A model generated the notes under the pieces. It made no database searches and had not been told where the DNA came from. It worked only from the letters and a program-made list of their open reading frames with translations. This document shows, piece by piece, positions 54,251-63,698 of a DNA stretch of 64,000 nucleotides; the first letter of the stretch is position 1; each line of letters starts with the position of its first letter. Origin of the DNA: Bacillus gaemokensis (lineage in GTDB: Bacteria; Bacillota; Bacilli; Bacillales; Bacillaceae_G); assembly GCF_001590835.1 (NCBI RefSeq), contig NZ_LTAQ01000001.1:483989-547988 (forward strand). The letters run 5' to 3'. A program made the position numbers and the translations under genes.

Positions 54251-55085
54251 ATTTCTACCCTCAGCGTATCATATGCAAAAGTAATATCCAGACCTTCCTT
54301 TTGAAGATCCATTGCAATATCCTGCAACTCATCATGACCGAGATTATCAACTTCTTCTATATGTGTAATAATAGTTTTCTTCGCTTGCAGTTTCTTCACA
54401 ACTTCTAAAGTCTCTTCAAACGTCGCCTCACGCATACTTTCAATATAAACACGATCTAGCACACGGCCTTTCGTTTTCCAGTTGAATTCCACCATACCCA
54501 TTGGTAATAATCTAAATCCCCTATCAAATGTGCTGGCGGCTCCCACCTATATAATTCATCTGGTGCAATCAACACCTTCTTTTTCTCTTCTTCTAATAAA
54601 AATGCGTATACATACTCTTCATGTAAACGAAATGGAGTAACTTTAATGTTGTTCTTAATAAAAGATTGTCCATCTTGTAAAACTTGCAGATCAATCCATC
54701 CTTGCCGATGCATAAATTGTAAATGATCCCATGAACCTAAAAATTGTTTCATATCCTGAGCTACTTGTTCTGGTACATAAACCGTTGTTTCCCAAGCTCT
54801 CTTCGTTTCAAACGCCATTGTTTCCCAAATTCTTCTCCCCATTGTATGGTCGGGATGCCAATGCGAATAAATTCCAACTTCCACTCTGTCAATATGAGCG
54901 CGTTCTAATTGTAGACGTATTTCCTCTGGCTTATCGATTAATAAACGCAAGTCGTGAATAAAGACGCTAGGTCCCATTCGACTATATGGAACACCTTTTT
55001 CGCGTGCTTCTTTACATACTTTACTATAGCTTCCTGGCCTCGGAATAGGAATAGCCCCACCTGTTCCTAAAAATTCAATTTTCAT
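54247..55085 (-). pseudogene. MBL-fold metallohydrolase broken by a frameshift
   Basis: From ATG 55085 (GAAGGGATATC upstream) the frame reads MKIEFLGTGGAIPIPRPG, HSHWHPDHTMG-type metal motif SHWHPDHTMGRR, and stops at 54456 in a run of non-conserved residues (YYQWVWWNSTGKRKAVC). The second frame (54247-54546) continues LLPMGMVEFNWKTKGR to a typical C-terminus. Adding one T near 54512-54520 (GATTATT to GATTTATT) joins them as DLDLLPMGMVEF. So the metal site is in the first part and the C-terminal helix-loop in the second. Probable one-base deletion or sequencing error. Confidence 0.75.
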
Positions 55086-55412
55086 GATATCCCTTCTTTC
55101 CATCTTAATCCGTATTCTATAGAAAAGTACAAAATCACTTTTTCATATTATTTGAAAAATTTTGTATATTAATTTGAAAGAACGAAAAAATCGTGATAAA
55201 ATTGGGTTACAAATGTATCTTTATTTTTAAAATCGTATATTTTCAAGGAAAAAACATCTTGTTACAAATTTATCTACTTTATTTACATCATGGTCTCTTT
55301 TCTTACAATTTCTTTACTGTAGAACATTTTTTCTGCAACAACTGTTTTCTTTTCTTTAGATTTTTGGTATGTATAGTATGGTATAACAGTTCGCATGGAG
55401 GTGGAATAGAAC

Positions 55413-55703
55413 ATGTTAGAAACCTTTCAAAAGGAATTAGAATTATACGAAAGCAATGCAGAATTATTGAAAGTTCTTGCTCATCCTGTTCGCTTATGTA
55501 TTGTAAAAGGATTAATCGAACGTGGCCCAAGCAATGTTTCTACAATGTATACAGGCTTAAATATGCCACAGTCCACAATTTCACAGCATTTGGCGAAATT
55601 GAAAAGCGCTAAAATTGTTTCTAGTGAAAGAAAAGGATTAGAAATTTACTACAAAGTAGAAAATGAAACAATCATTCAACTTGTTCGTGTATTACTAGGT
55701 TAG
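55413..55703 (+). CDS. ArsR/SmtB family regulator (PagR-like)
   Basis: 96 residues, winged helix: LLKVLAHPVRLCIVKGLIE, TGLNMPQSTISQHLAKLKSAKI and a Lys/Gly-rich wing (KGLEIYYKVENETI). Similar in size and motif to the anthrax PagR regulator and other ArsR dimers. One Cys, no clear metal-site set, so metal control is not certain. TATAGT/TATAAC-like -10 just upstream. Stands alone. Confidence 0.85.
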   Translation: MLETFQKELELYESNAELLKVLAHPVRLCIVKGLIERGPSNVSTMYTGLNMPQSTISQHLAKLKSAKIVSSERKGLEIYYKVENETIIQLVRVLLG

Positions 55704-55813
55704 GGGTAACCAAGAAGAAAAGGGTGTATTCTATATTTTCTATCTCATATCTTTAATATAAATATATATCATGAGAGAAAATATTCAATACTACATATTT
55801 TTAAAGTCGTATC

Positions 55814-55853
55814 AAAAAACAAGACGCAGAAGAATTCTGTGTCTTGTTTTTTT
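55814..55853. terminator. Bidirectional terminator
   Basis: AAAAAACAAGACGCAGA / TTCTGTGTCTTGTTTTTT arms (one mismatch) with a 4-base loop, then T7 on the plus strand; ends the ArsR gene region and the convergent MidA-like gene. Confidence 0.8.
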
Positions 55854-56960
55854 CTACATATATAAATAACTGTTTGCCTCAAAATATGTCATGCCTTTTT
55901 TTTGCATGACAACATCAAAAGCACTCCCTATTCCCCCATGTAAAATCATTGAACGAATCGCACGGTTCGTCTTCTGCGATTCAGAAAAAGGATTAGAATC
56001 TCGATGACTAGCAAGCTGTTCTAATATACCCGCTGCCAATAAAAACTCGTTTTGCTTCGTATGCCACACTGTACAAAGCCCACACTCTTCTCCAGCTTCC
56101 TTCAGCTCATCCCAATGAATATGTGTGGTAAGATCCATTCCTCCTGGATACTGAAGAGGATTTCGAATGAGTCTATGATCATAATACCCTCTTAAACTTC
56201 CTTCATGATGTGCAGGATGCATCCATTCTGCCTTCGTATATCCATAATCAACTGTAATGAACAATCCTTCTGCAAGCCATTCTGTCACTTCTTGTATATA
56301 GGCCTCCATTGCAATTGGCACTTCAAAACGTTGCCCCTCTACAAGCTGAATATGATATCTTAATAGATAACGACCTATTCTTTCTTCAATCGGCCTTACT
56401 ACTTCTGCAAGCCTTCCTCCATCTGTATAAGTAATACGCACTTCGTATAAAATGCCATCGCGCTTCTCAATTACTTCAACAGGAAAGGCGTCAAACAGTT
56501 CATTTGAAAATACAATACCTGTAAAAGACTCTCCCAACTCTTTATAGGACGTATACTGTGAAATATTTTGAAATGAATTCAGTTTATATTTTTGTAACTC
56601 CCTATGAAAAGGGCTCAATTCAATAATAGAATACTGTAAGTCTGTGAAAGTTTCCGGAGATACTCGTTGCCATTCTTGCAAAACATCATAAGCAAAACTT
56701 CCTGTACCTCCTCCGATTTCACAAATAGTTGCAGGTACCTCCCCATTTTCAACAAGACGAATAAAAAAACGTGCGAACGTCCTTGCAAATACAGAAGAGA
56801 CATTACTACTCGTAAAAAAATCACCTTTCCTGCCAATTTTCTCACGTTTTTTCATATAATATCCGTGTTCCTCATCGTATAAGGCTAGGTTCATATATGT
56901 ACAATACGAAATCGAATAATCTTTTTCTTTTTCCATCCATTTTCTTAACAGAAGTTCCAT
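55854..56960 (-). CDS. MidA-like SAM-dependent methyltransferase (DUF185)
   Basis: 368 residues; ATG 56960 fits AAGGAG at 9 bases, ATG 56966 is the alternative. Motifs KGDFFTSSNVSSVFARTFAR and ICEIGGGTGSFAYDVL (SAM-binding Gly-rich loop), then YSIIELSPFH and VFSNELFDAFPVE. In mitochondria the family (NDUFAF7) methylates an Arg of complex I; the bacterial target is unknown. Directly follows yqgX. Confidence 0.85.
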   Translation of the reverse strand: MELLLRKWMEKEKDYSISYCTYMNLALYDEEHGYYMKKREKIGRKGDFFTSSNVSSVFARTFARFFIRLVENGEVPATICEIGGGTGSFAYDVLQEWQRVSPETFTDLQYSIIELSPFHRELQKYKLNSFQNISQYTSYKELGESFTGIVFSNELFDAFPVEVIEKRDGILYEVRITYTDGGRLAEVVRPIEERIGRYLLRYHIQLVEGQRFEVPIAMEAYIQEVTEWLAEGLFITVDYGYTKAEWMHPAHHEGSLRGYYDHRLIRNPLQYPGGMDLTTHIHWDELKEAGEECGLCTVWHTKQNEFLLAAGILEQLASHRDSNPFSESQKTNRAIRSMILHGGIGSAFDVVMQKKGMTYFEANSYLYM

Positions 56961-56973
56961 CCCCATATGCTCC

Positions 56974-57603
56974 TTATTGTAAAAATGGATTGTTTTCTTT
57001 TTCAAAACCGATATTTGTTTCTGGCCCATGTCCACATAACACCGCTGTATCATCTGGTAGTACAAATAATTTTTCTTCAATACTTCCAATTAATTCAGCA
57101 AAACTTCCGCCAGGTAAATCTGTTCGACCAATGCTCATTTGAAATAATACATCTCCTGAAAATACAGCATTTGCCTCTTTACAATAATATGAAATACTAC
57201 CTGGAGAATGCCCAGGTGTCTCAAACATTTCAAATGTAAAAGATCCAATCGTTAATGTTCCTTCCCCATCAATGATTTGATCAGCAGGTTTTGCTGTAAT
57301 ACTTCGGTTCATCATAAAAATTTGCGAGCCATTTACTGTCGCATCTCCTAACCAATCGGCTTCCACTTTATGTACATATACCGGAATACGAAAAGCATCT
57401 CGTACAGTATCGACTGCACCAATATGATCAAAATGAGCGTGCGTTAATAAAATAGCTAGTGGTTTTAACTGCTCTTCTTGTAAATACGTTACAAGTTTGT
57501 CACCTTCACTACCCGGATCAAAAATAATACATTCTTTTTGATCATTACTTAAAATATATGCGTTTGTTTGTAATGGGCCTAACGGCATTTGTATCCACTT
57601 CAT
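56974..57603 (-). CDS. yqgX: MBL-fold hydrolase YqgX (glyoxalase II-like)
   Basis: 209 residues. Metallo-beta-lactamase motif THAHFDHIG with two metals expected, later H and D ligands in FETPGHSPGS and FSGDVLFQMSIGR. YqgX in B. subtilis has bacillithiol-linked glyoxalase II activity. Overlapping downstream gene spacing 13 bases. Confidence 0.92.
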   Translation of the reverse strand: MKWIQMPLGPLQTNAYILSNDQKECIIFDPGSEGDKLVTYLQEEQLKPLAILLTHAHFDHIGAVDTVRDAFRIPVYVHKVEADWLGDATVNGSQIFMMNRSITAKPADQIIDGEGTLTIGSFTFEMFETPGHSPGSISYYCKEANAVFSGDVLFQMSIGRTDLPGGSFAELIGSIEEKLFVLPDDTAVLCGHGPETNIGFEKENNPFLQ

Positions 57604-57773
57604 AATTTCAATCTCCTCCAGTTATTAAACTTACTTTTATGATACAACATTTCTTTCTCTTAGGAAAAGAAACGACGCTGTCTCGACAATCATTTCTAAA
57701 ACATGTACAATAAAAAATGAGGAAATATTACAAAAACTCAAACGAAAGAATGAAAAAGCAGAGGGGGATATGT

Positions 57774-57947
57774 ATGGGACTTGTTATCATTTTTGCGTTA
57801 GTCACTCTGTTAGCTGTATTCGCTACCCTTAGAACGTTACGTGAGAAAAATATGCTTGCAGGCGGTTTCGCTGTTGCAACTGTACTTGTTTTCGGTTGGT
57901 TTACAGTCATGACTGTCCTTTATAGCGGGTACCCACCAGCTTCTTAA
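57774..57947 (+). CDS. yqgW: YqgW / DUF2759 family membrane protein
   Basis: 57 residues; ATG 57774 after GAGGGGG (6-base spacing). Two hydrophobic helices (MGLVIIFALVTLLAVFATLR and 28-50). Divergent from yqgX as in B. subtilis. Function unknown. Confidence 0.85.
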   Translation: MGLVIIFALVTLLAVFATLRTLREKNMLAGGFAVATVLVFGWFTVMTVLYSGYPPAS

Positions 57948-57987
57948 TTCACTTACAGTTCTATTCTTCATCAAGATTTCACATAGT

Positions 57988-58017
57988 AAAAGAGGAAGGG
58001 ACTCCCCTTCCTCTTCT
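57988..58017. terminator. Bidirectional terminator yqgW / glcK
   Basis: AAAGAGGAAGGG / CCCTTCCTCTT arms with a short loop; A-rich and T-rich flanks. Confidence 0.7.
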
Positions 58018-58031
58018 CATAATCTCACTAC

Positions 58032-59015
58032 TTAGATCATTTTTGCTTCATATTTATGTTTCTTTACAAGCCAAGCTCCACCAATTACACCTGCATCATT
58101 TCCAAGTGTTGCAATCGCTAGCTTTGTGCTCTTGACAGCACGTGAAAATGCATATTGCTCAAAATAGCGCTGGATTGGTTGTAACAATGCATCACCCGCT
58201 TTTGATACCCCGCCACCAATTACAATTTTCTCTGGATTTAATGTACTAGAAAGGTTCGCTACCGCTAATCCTAAATAAGAAGCTACTTTTTCTACCACTT
58301 CTGCCGCTAAAACGTCACCTTTTCCAAGTGCCTCAAATACGTCTTTCGATGTAATACTTCCTTCTTCTTCTAACATAGAACGCAGTACACTTTCTTTATC
58401 TGTATCTTGTAACTTTTGCATTGCAACACGTACAATACCTGTTGCAGAAGCTACAGTTTCTAGACATCCAGATTTTCCGCAGTTACAAGGGAATGCATTC
58501 TCTGTAACGACTGTAATATGTCCAATTTCACCAGCGGCACCGCTTACACCGTGCACGATCTCACCGTTCGCAATGACACCACCGCCAACACCAGTTCCAA
58601 GTGTCATACAAACTAAATCTTTCGCTCCTTCACCAGCGCCCTTCCACATTTCACCAAGCGCTGCTAAATTTGCATCATTATCAATAACAACAGGTAAGCC
58701 TGTCTCTACTTCTAATAAGTCTTTCAATGGATAGTTTTTCCACCCTAAGTTAACTGCTTCATAAATCATTCCAGAAGCTACATGAACAGGACCAGGAGCA
58801 CCCATACCGATACCAATTAACTTGCTTTTTAATTCACCTAGCTCCTCTAACTTCTTATCGAGTGCTTTTGCTACATCTAATGTAATATGCTTGCCTTGTT
58901 CACTTGTATTCGTTGGGATTTCCCACTTATGTAAAATTTCACCGTACACATTAATAAATGCTAATTTAATCGTTGTCCCACCAAGGTCAACACCAACTAA
59001 CCATTTTTCTTCCAT
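58032..59015 (-). CDS. glcK: Glucokinase (ROK family)
   Basis: 327 residues. ROK ATPase: [14 protein letters not shown] at 6-19, sugar-binding GAAGEIGHI and [15 protein letters not shown]-type segment, zinc site [14 protein letters not shown]. Phosphorylates free glucose. Position between yqgQ and yqgW matches B. subtilis glcK (yqgR). Confidence 0.95.
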   Translation of the reverse strand: MEEKWLVGVDLGGTTIKLAFINVYGEILHKWEIPTNTSEQGKHITLDVAKALDKKLEELGELKSKLIGIGMGAPGPVHVASGMIYEAVNLGWKNYPLKDLLEVETGLPVVIDNDANLAALGEMWKGAGEGAKDLVCMTLGTGVGGGVIANGEIVHGVSGAAGEIGHITVVTENAFPCNCGKSGCLETVASATGIVRVAMQKLQDTDKESVLRSMLEEEGSITSKDVFEALGKGDVLAAEVVEKVASYLGLAVANLSSTLNPEKIVIGGGVSKAGDALLQPIQRYFEQYAFSRAVKSTKLAIATLGNDAGVIGGAWLVKKHKYEAKMI

Positions 59016-59034
59016 TTTGCTAACCTACCTTTAT

Positions 59035-59235
59035 CTAGTACTTGCTCATCTCTTTTTGAATCTCTTGCTTCAATAAAAATAAAGCTGTTTGATAATCTTT
59101 TGGATCGATTAACTGTGATTGATTTAATTCACGTAGTTCATCTTGCATTAATTGTAAATCAGCGATTCGATCACCTGTATAAATGATCGTTCCAAATTTT
59201 TTTAGTAATTGTTGAATATCATAAATGGATATCAT
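59035..59235 (-). CDS. yqgQ: YqgQ family protein
   Basis: 66 residues, ATG 59235 after GAGGGTGAT. MISIYDIQQLLKKFGTIIYTGDR then a helical tail. Same size and site as YqgQ. Function unknown, possible nucleic-acid binding. Confidence 0.85.
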   Translation of the reverse strand: MISIYDIQQLLKKFGTIIYTGDRIADLQLMQDELRELNQSQLIDPKDYQTALFLLKQEIQKEMSKY

Positions 59236-59350
59236 TTCATCACCCTCTATGTCCACTTATTATGGAAATATAATAAGAAAACGTTCACATATTTATTATA
59301 ATCAACAAGAAAAAGGCTCGTCAATTTTTATTTGTCTATACAAGTCTATT

Positions 59351-59914
59351 TTAAACAATTGTTTCTTTTTCTGTAATAATTTTGTGCACATTTTGATCAA
59401 ACGGCTCAGTCGGAATATCATTCACAATTTGAAACGCAAACGCCAATGACAGCGTTTTCCCTTTGTACTGTGCAAGATAACGATCATAGTAGCCACCGCC
59501 GTATCCAATTCGTTCACCATTTCTTGTATATGCAACTCCAGGTACAAAAAGAAGATCAATTTCTTCGGCATCCACTTCTGCTGTTAATGTAGGAATCGGT
59601 TCAAGTAAATTCATATATACTGTTTCTAATTGGTCAAAGTTTATAATTTGACGAAAAGTCATCGTCCTTGTATCTCGATTGCATTTTGGTACAACAACCC
59701 TTTTTCCTTCTCGCCATGCTTGTTCAATGATGGTATATGTATTTACTTCATGTTCCATTGAAAGAGTAATTCCAATTGTTTCAGATTCTTTCCACTCTTC
59801 TTGTTCATATAAAGAAAACACAATCTGTTCTGATAAAGTTTCGTGCTGTTCTTTCGATAAGGAATTCATCTGTTCCAATATTTGCTTACGTAAACGTATC
59901 TTCTCCTCTTTCAC
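59351..59914 (-). CDS. 5-formyltetrahydrofolate cyclo-ligase (YqgN)
   Basis: 187 residues from GTG 59914 (AGGGGG upstream). Motif GYGGGYYDRYLA with the ATP-binding basic residues, plus KEEKIRLRKQILEQM start. It converts 5-formyl-THF to 5,10-methenyl-THF using ATP, feeding one-carbon metabolism that also serves gcv, yitJ and metH in this window. Confidence 0.93.
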   Translation of the reverse strand: MKEEKIRLRKQILEQMNSLSKEQHETLSEQIVFSLYEQEEWKESETIGITLSMEHEVNTYTIIEQAWREGKRVVVPKCNRDTRTMTFRQIINFDQLETVYMNLLEPIPTLTAEVDAEEIDLLFVPGVAYTRNGERIGYGGGYYDRYLAQYKGKTLSLAFAFQIVNDIPTEPFDQNVHKIITEKETIV

Positions 59915-60041
59915 ACACTTTTCCCCCTATAAAGTAAAACTTTACTCTACTTAAGAATCTTTATCTCAAAAAAATAAATTATCTTCTTATGGATAGTTTA
60001 TCACTTTTAAATAAGGGCTGCACGACTGGTTGTTAACTCGA

Positions 60042-60076
60042 GAAAAAAAAGAAACAGTAGGAAATATTCCTACTGC
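60042..60076 (-). terminator. Terminator of rpmG
   Basis: CAGTAGGAA / TTCCTACTG arms with a 3-base loop, minus strand continues GTTTCTTTTTTTT. Confidence 0.88.
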
Positions 60077-60226
60077 TTACTTTGTTTCACGGTGTAACGT
60101 AGACTTCTTGTCACGCTTGCAATACTTTTTAAGCTCAAGACGCTCCGTGTTGTTACGTTTGTTTTTCTTTGAGATATAGTTACGATCTCCGCATTCTGTA
60201 CATGCTAGAGTAATATTCACACGCAT
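60077..60226 (-). CDS. rpmG: 50S ribosomal protein L33
   Basis: 49 residues, ATG 60226 after [26 protein letters not shown], Lys-Asn rich middle, [16 protein letters not shown] end. It has the CxxC pair plus a later Cys, like the RpmGA form. Part of the large ribosomal subunit. Sits between yqgN and the nucleotidyltransferase fusion. Confidence 0.97.
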   Translation of the reverse strand: MRVNITLACTECGDRNYISKKNKRNNTERLELKKYCKRDKKSTLHRETK

Positions 60227-60296
60227 TCTTATTTCCCTCCAGTCACTAATAACTTAAATCAGACTATACCATAATACCACTTTTAAAATAAAAATT

Positions 60297-62651
60297 CTAC
60301 ACCTTTTGATATTGTCTAATTTTTTCTATAAGATTTTTCATATTTTCCTTTGCTATCACTGGGTTTCTTGCATGCGAATAAACAAGAAATTTGGGATGTT
60401 TTGCATCTGAAACGATGTAAGACCACTCTTTTTCAGTATATTTAAATTGAACTCCTTCTAATACTTCAACCTCTCTCGTTTCCCTATCTTGTAATAACAT
60501 GCCCATTACTTTCCCTTTCTCTTTCCAGGAACATACAACTTCATCGCATAATAAATAAAGAGGTGGAGATTGCTCTAACATAGCCGATAACGTTTTTCCT
60601 TGGTTAGCAATTAACTCGAATAACTTTCCAATCCGATATAAAATGTCTCTTTTCCACCTGATTTGAAACTTATTTTTTTCATCATTCATATAAAAAAGAA
60701 GATAACATTCTCCTAATTTCAATGAGATTGGATACCTATTTTCGACCGATCCAAGTAATAAATCAGGTACATCTATTTCTTCAAAATTTGTATTATGGTA
60801 AATACCACCATGATTATCATATAGTTCAAACTTATTCCCTTGTTCATAAAACATAAGAGCCATATTTGCTCTGCTAGATTTCATTAATAATTTCACATGT
60901 TCTTTTTGCTCGCCTGCATAAATCCATGTCACTGTACACCCAAGCTTTTGCAAAAAGGACATGAGAATCGGCTGAAACATTTCATCCCTTTTGTTAATAA
61001 GAAGATGAAACTGTTGCTTTTGTATTTTCGTAACATCTAAATGCTCTAAAACAGCTTCAACATAATTCTCTAAACAAACATGTACCATTTCATTTCTTCC
61101 AATTTCTTTGTCATATACATAATGAAATGCTTCTGACATATATACGTTCTCAATTTCTTTTTGCTGCTTATACGTTAACCGTTTTCCTTGCTCACCATAC
61201 AATTGAATAACAAGCCCCTGCTCTCTTTCTAAACGAAAAAAAACTCCTCCCGCGCATTCCATCTCATTGATTGCATACTGAAAAGCAGACTCATTCATTT
61301 TCTGACACTCCACAGTATGCAAGCCCACACCATGAATCGTATGTAGAAACAGTTTCTTAAAAGCATTCGCCTCTACATCCTCATAGCTACCAACTAATAC
61401 ACGCTCTCCTTTTTGAAAAAGAGAACCATACGCCATCGCAACTTTTACTATAACTTGAGGTGTTATTTCTATATTACTTCTACCTACAATTCGGCTTTTT
61501 TGTAACCAGCCAGATGTATTTTCACGTTCCATTACTCCTGATGATGCAACGATAGAATGACTATCAATAACTTTATAGGGCCAAAGCTTTCCATTTTGTT
61601 TAATCACTGTATTTTTTCCAATTTGACAATGATCGGCTACAACACTGTTCTGAAATAAAGTAACATCATCTTCAATTATCGTATTTTCTCCAATAGTCGT
61701 TTCCAGCAGTTCGCACCGTTTACCAATATGTGTATGAGCAAGTACAATACTTTTTTGAAGATGTGTATAATTTTCTATCATGCTGTACTTACCGATAATA
61801 GAATACGGTTCAATAATAGTCCCTGATCCAATGATTGCTCCTGATCCAATAAAAGACGGACCGTGAATCTTTGTTCCTTTTTCAATTGTTACTCCTTCTC
61901 CCATCCAAACCATCGGCAACACTTCCGTATAAGGAAGCTGTACTTTCACTTTCTTTGTCAGTAAATCAAACTGTGCCTGCCGGTATTGATCAAATGTACC
62001 AATATCTAACCAATATCCTTCCTCTTTATATCCAAATAACATATTTTTGTTTTCTAACAACGGAAATACATGATGACTAAAATCAACAAATTGTCCAGAA
62101 GGAATATAAGAAAAAATTTCAGGGTCCATTATATAAATTCCTGTGTTTACAATATTTGAGATTACCTCATTCCAACTTGGCTTTTCCATGTAGCGCACGA
62201 TTTCTTGCTCCTTGTTCATCGTAACTAAACCAAATGATAATGGGTTCTCTACTTCTTTCACAAACATCGTTACCAGCCTCTTCTTACATTGATGAAATTC
62301 AATTCCTTCCGATAATTGAAAATCAGTCAATGCATCTCCACTAATTACTACAAACGGTTCGTCTAAAAATGTTTCTGCTTGCTTAATACTCCCTGCCGTA
62401 CCGAGGGGTGGCGAGTCCTCAAAGTAATGTAACTTTACCCCCCACTTACTCCCATCACCAAAATACTGCCGAATGGCAGTACTCATATATTGAACCGTAA
62501 TCGCAATGTCATAAATCCCATGTTGCCGTAGCAATTCTATGTTATATTCTAAGACCGGCTTTTCTAGTAATCGTAACATTGGCTTTGGTAAGCTACATGT
62601 TAATGGTCTGAGACGCCTTCCTTTTCCTCCAGCTAAAATAACCCCCTTCAT
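60297..62651 (-). CDS. Sugar-1-phosphate nucleotidyltransferase fused to a degenerate phosphohexomutase
   Basis: 784 residues from ATG 62651 (GGAGG about 10 bases upstream). Residues 1-230: NTP_transferase with LAGGKGRRLRPLTCSLPKPM and VISGDALTDF. Residues 245-350: left-handed beta-helix hexapeptide repeats. Residues 375-784: phosphomannomutase-like, but the phosphoserine TASHNP is replaced near GGVFFRLEREQGLVIQLYG and the metal loop DGDxDR by FYEQGNKFELYDNHGG, so this half is probably inactive. Likely a pyrophosphorylase using a sugar phosphate to make an activated sugar. An 18-bp palindrome lies upstream. Confidence 0.85.
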   Translation of the reverse strand: MKGVILAGGKGRRLRPLTCSLPKPMLRLLEKPVLEYNIELLRQHGIYDIAITVQYMSTAIRQYFGDGSKWGVKLHYFEDSPPLGTAGSIKQAETFLDEPFVVISGDALTDFQLSEGIEFHQCKKRLVTMFVKEVENPLSFGLVTMNKEQEIVRYMEKPSWNEVISNIVNTGIYIMDPEIFSYIPSGQFVDFSHHVFPLLENKNMLFGYKEEGYWLDIGTFDQYRQAQFDLLTKKVKVQLPYTEVLPMVWMGEGVTIEKGTKIHGPSFIGSGAIIGSGTIIEPYSIIGKYSMIENYTHLQKSIVLAHTHIGKRCELLETTIGENTIIEDDVTLFQNSVVADHCQIGKNTVIKQNGKLWPYKVIDSHSIVASSGVMERENTSGWLQKSRIVGRSNIEITPQVIVKVAMAYGSLFQKGERVLVGSYEDVEANAFKKLFLHTIHGVGLHTVECQKMNESAFQYAINEMECAGGVFFRLEREQGLVIQLYGEQGKRLTYKQQKEIENVYMSEAFHYVYDKEIGRNEMVHVCLENYVEAVLEHLDVTKIQKQQFHLLINKRDEMFQPILMSFLQKLGCTVTWIYAGEQKEHVKLLMKSSRANMALMFYEQGNKFELYDNHGGIYHNTNFEEIDVPDLLLGSVENRYPISLKLGECYLLFYMNDEKNKFQIRWKRDILYRIGKLFELIANQGKTLSAMLEQSPPLYLLCDEVVCSWKEKGKVMGMLLQDRETREVEVLEGVQFKYTEKEWSYIVSDAKHPKFLVYSHARNPVIAKENMKNLIEKIRQYQKV

Positions 62652-62748
62652 ATACATTCATCCTCCACTTTTGTAATGTTGAACGACTTTGTATATCATA
62701 TGTATGTCGCCTATGTAGAAATTAATCTTTGCATTCCTTTTGATTCAT

Positions 62749-62766
62749 ACAGAAAGCGCTTTCTGT
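62749..62766. promoter_or_regulatory. 18-bp palindrome upstream of the nucleotidyltransferase fusion
   Basis: ACAGAAAGCGCTTTCTGT is a perfect palindrome. Its core AGAAAGCGCTTTCT is close to a cre site (TGAAAGCGCTTTCA) but lacks the outer T/A; it could be a cre variant or another operator. It is 98 bases upstream of the start codon. Confidence 0.45.
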
Positions 62767-62902
62767 ATTATTTAAATAAAAAATTTTCGTTAGATCTTTC
62801 ACCCTAACAACTTAGCTATTGTTTCATTTTTCCATATTACATTATGATTCATCTTATCATCATCAATTAAATGAGACAACGAGCTTTTTTTGTCATGTTT
62901 TG

Positions 62903-62940
62903 ACAAAAGAAAGCAGGTAATATTCCATCACCTGCTACTC
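62903..62940 (-). terminator. Terminator of phoU
   Basis: AGCAGGT / ACCTGCT arms with an 11-base loop, minus strand continues TTCTTTTGTC; a second TTTTGTCA / TGACAAAA hairpin follows (62886-62909). Confidence 0.75.
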
Positions 62941-62948
62941 TCTTCTTC

Positions 62949-63605
62949 CTATTCATTTAATAAATAATGCTTCCCTTTCACTAAATAGAAAACATTTTCA
63001 GCAATGTTCGTAATATGATCTGCTACACGCTCAATATAACGAGCAATAAATGATAATTGTGTAATTTGTGTGATTGCTTCAGGATGTTCTGGAATGGTAG
63101 ATATAAATTCACGAATTGATTTTCCATATATTTCATCAACAGAATCATCCATTTCCGCAATCTGTTTTGCAAATGTTAAGTTTTCTTCTTTATATGCTTC
63201 CAATGATAAATTTAACATGTCCATAGCAATCGTGAACATTTCTTCTATATTATTTAAACTAACACACACACCTTTTTCCCCAAGTCGCATCGTTGATTTC
63301 GCAACATTTACTGCATGATCTGCAATACGCTCTAAATCTGTTGCTGTTTTAATAGAAACAAAAATTCTTCGTAAATCACTTGCAACAGGCTGCTGCTTTG
63401 TAATTAGCATAAGCGCTAAATCATTGATTTCTTCTTCTAAGTTATCCATACGATAATCACCATCAATAACTTCTAACGCTTTTTTTACATCCCTTTTTTG
63501 AAGTCCTTCCATAGAAAACAAAAGGGCTTCTCTTGCTAATTCCCCAAGCTCAATTACCTTTTGCTGCAATGTTTGTAAATCATAATGAAACTGTTCTCTT
63601 ACCAT
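62949..63605 (-). CDS. phoU: Phosphate transport regulator PhoU
   Basis: 218 residues of two repeated three-helix PhoU domains: MEGLQKRDVKKALEVIDGD, DLERIADHAVNVAK and IARYIERVADHITNIAE with the ExxxD metal-binding repeats. PhoU regulates PhoR signalling and the Pst transporter. Follows pstB. Negative regulator under phosphate excess. Confidence 0.95.
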   Translation of the reverse strand: MVREQFHYDLQTLQQKVIELGELAREALLFSMEGLQKRDVKKALEVIDGDYRMDNLEEEINDLALMLITKQQPVASDLRRIFVSIKTATDLERIADHAVNVAKSTMRLGEKGVCVSLNNIEEMFTIAMDMLNLSLEAYKEENLTFAKQIAEMDDSVDEIYGKSIREFISTIPEHPEAITQITQLSFIARYIERVADHITNIAENVFYLVKGKHYLLNE

Positions 63606-63646
63606 GCTATTTCCCCCTTGAAATATTACTAGTATATAAAACCGAT

Positions 63647-63672
63647 AAATGCCCCTTATAAGAGGGGCATTT
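63647..63672 (-). terminator. Hairpin between pstB and phoU
   Basis: AAATGCCCCT / AGGGGCATTT 10-bp perfect arms with a 6-base loop but only a weak T run, so possibly a partial terminator that lowers phoU expression relative to pst, or an mRNA processing/stabilising element. Confidence 0.5.
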
Positions 63673-63698
63673 CTTTCTACTCTTATATAAGAACGATA

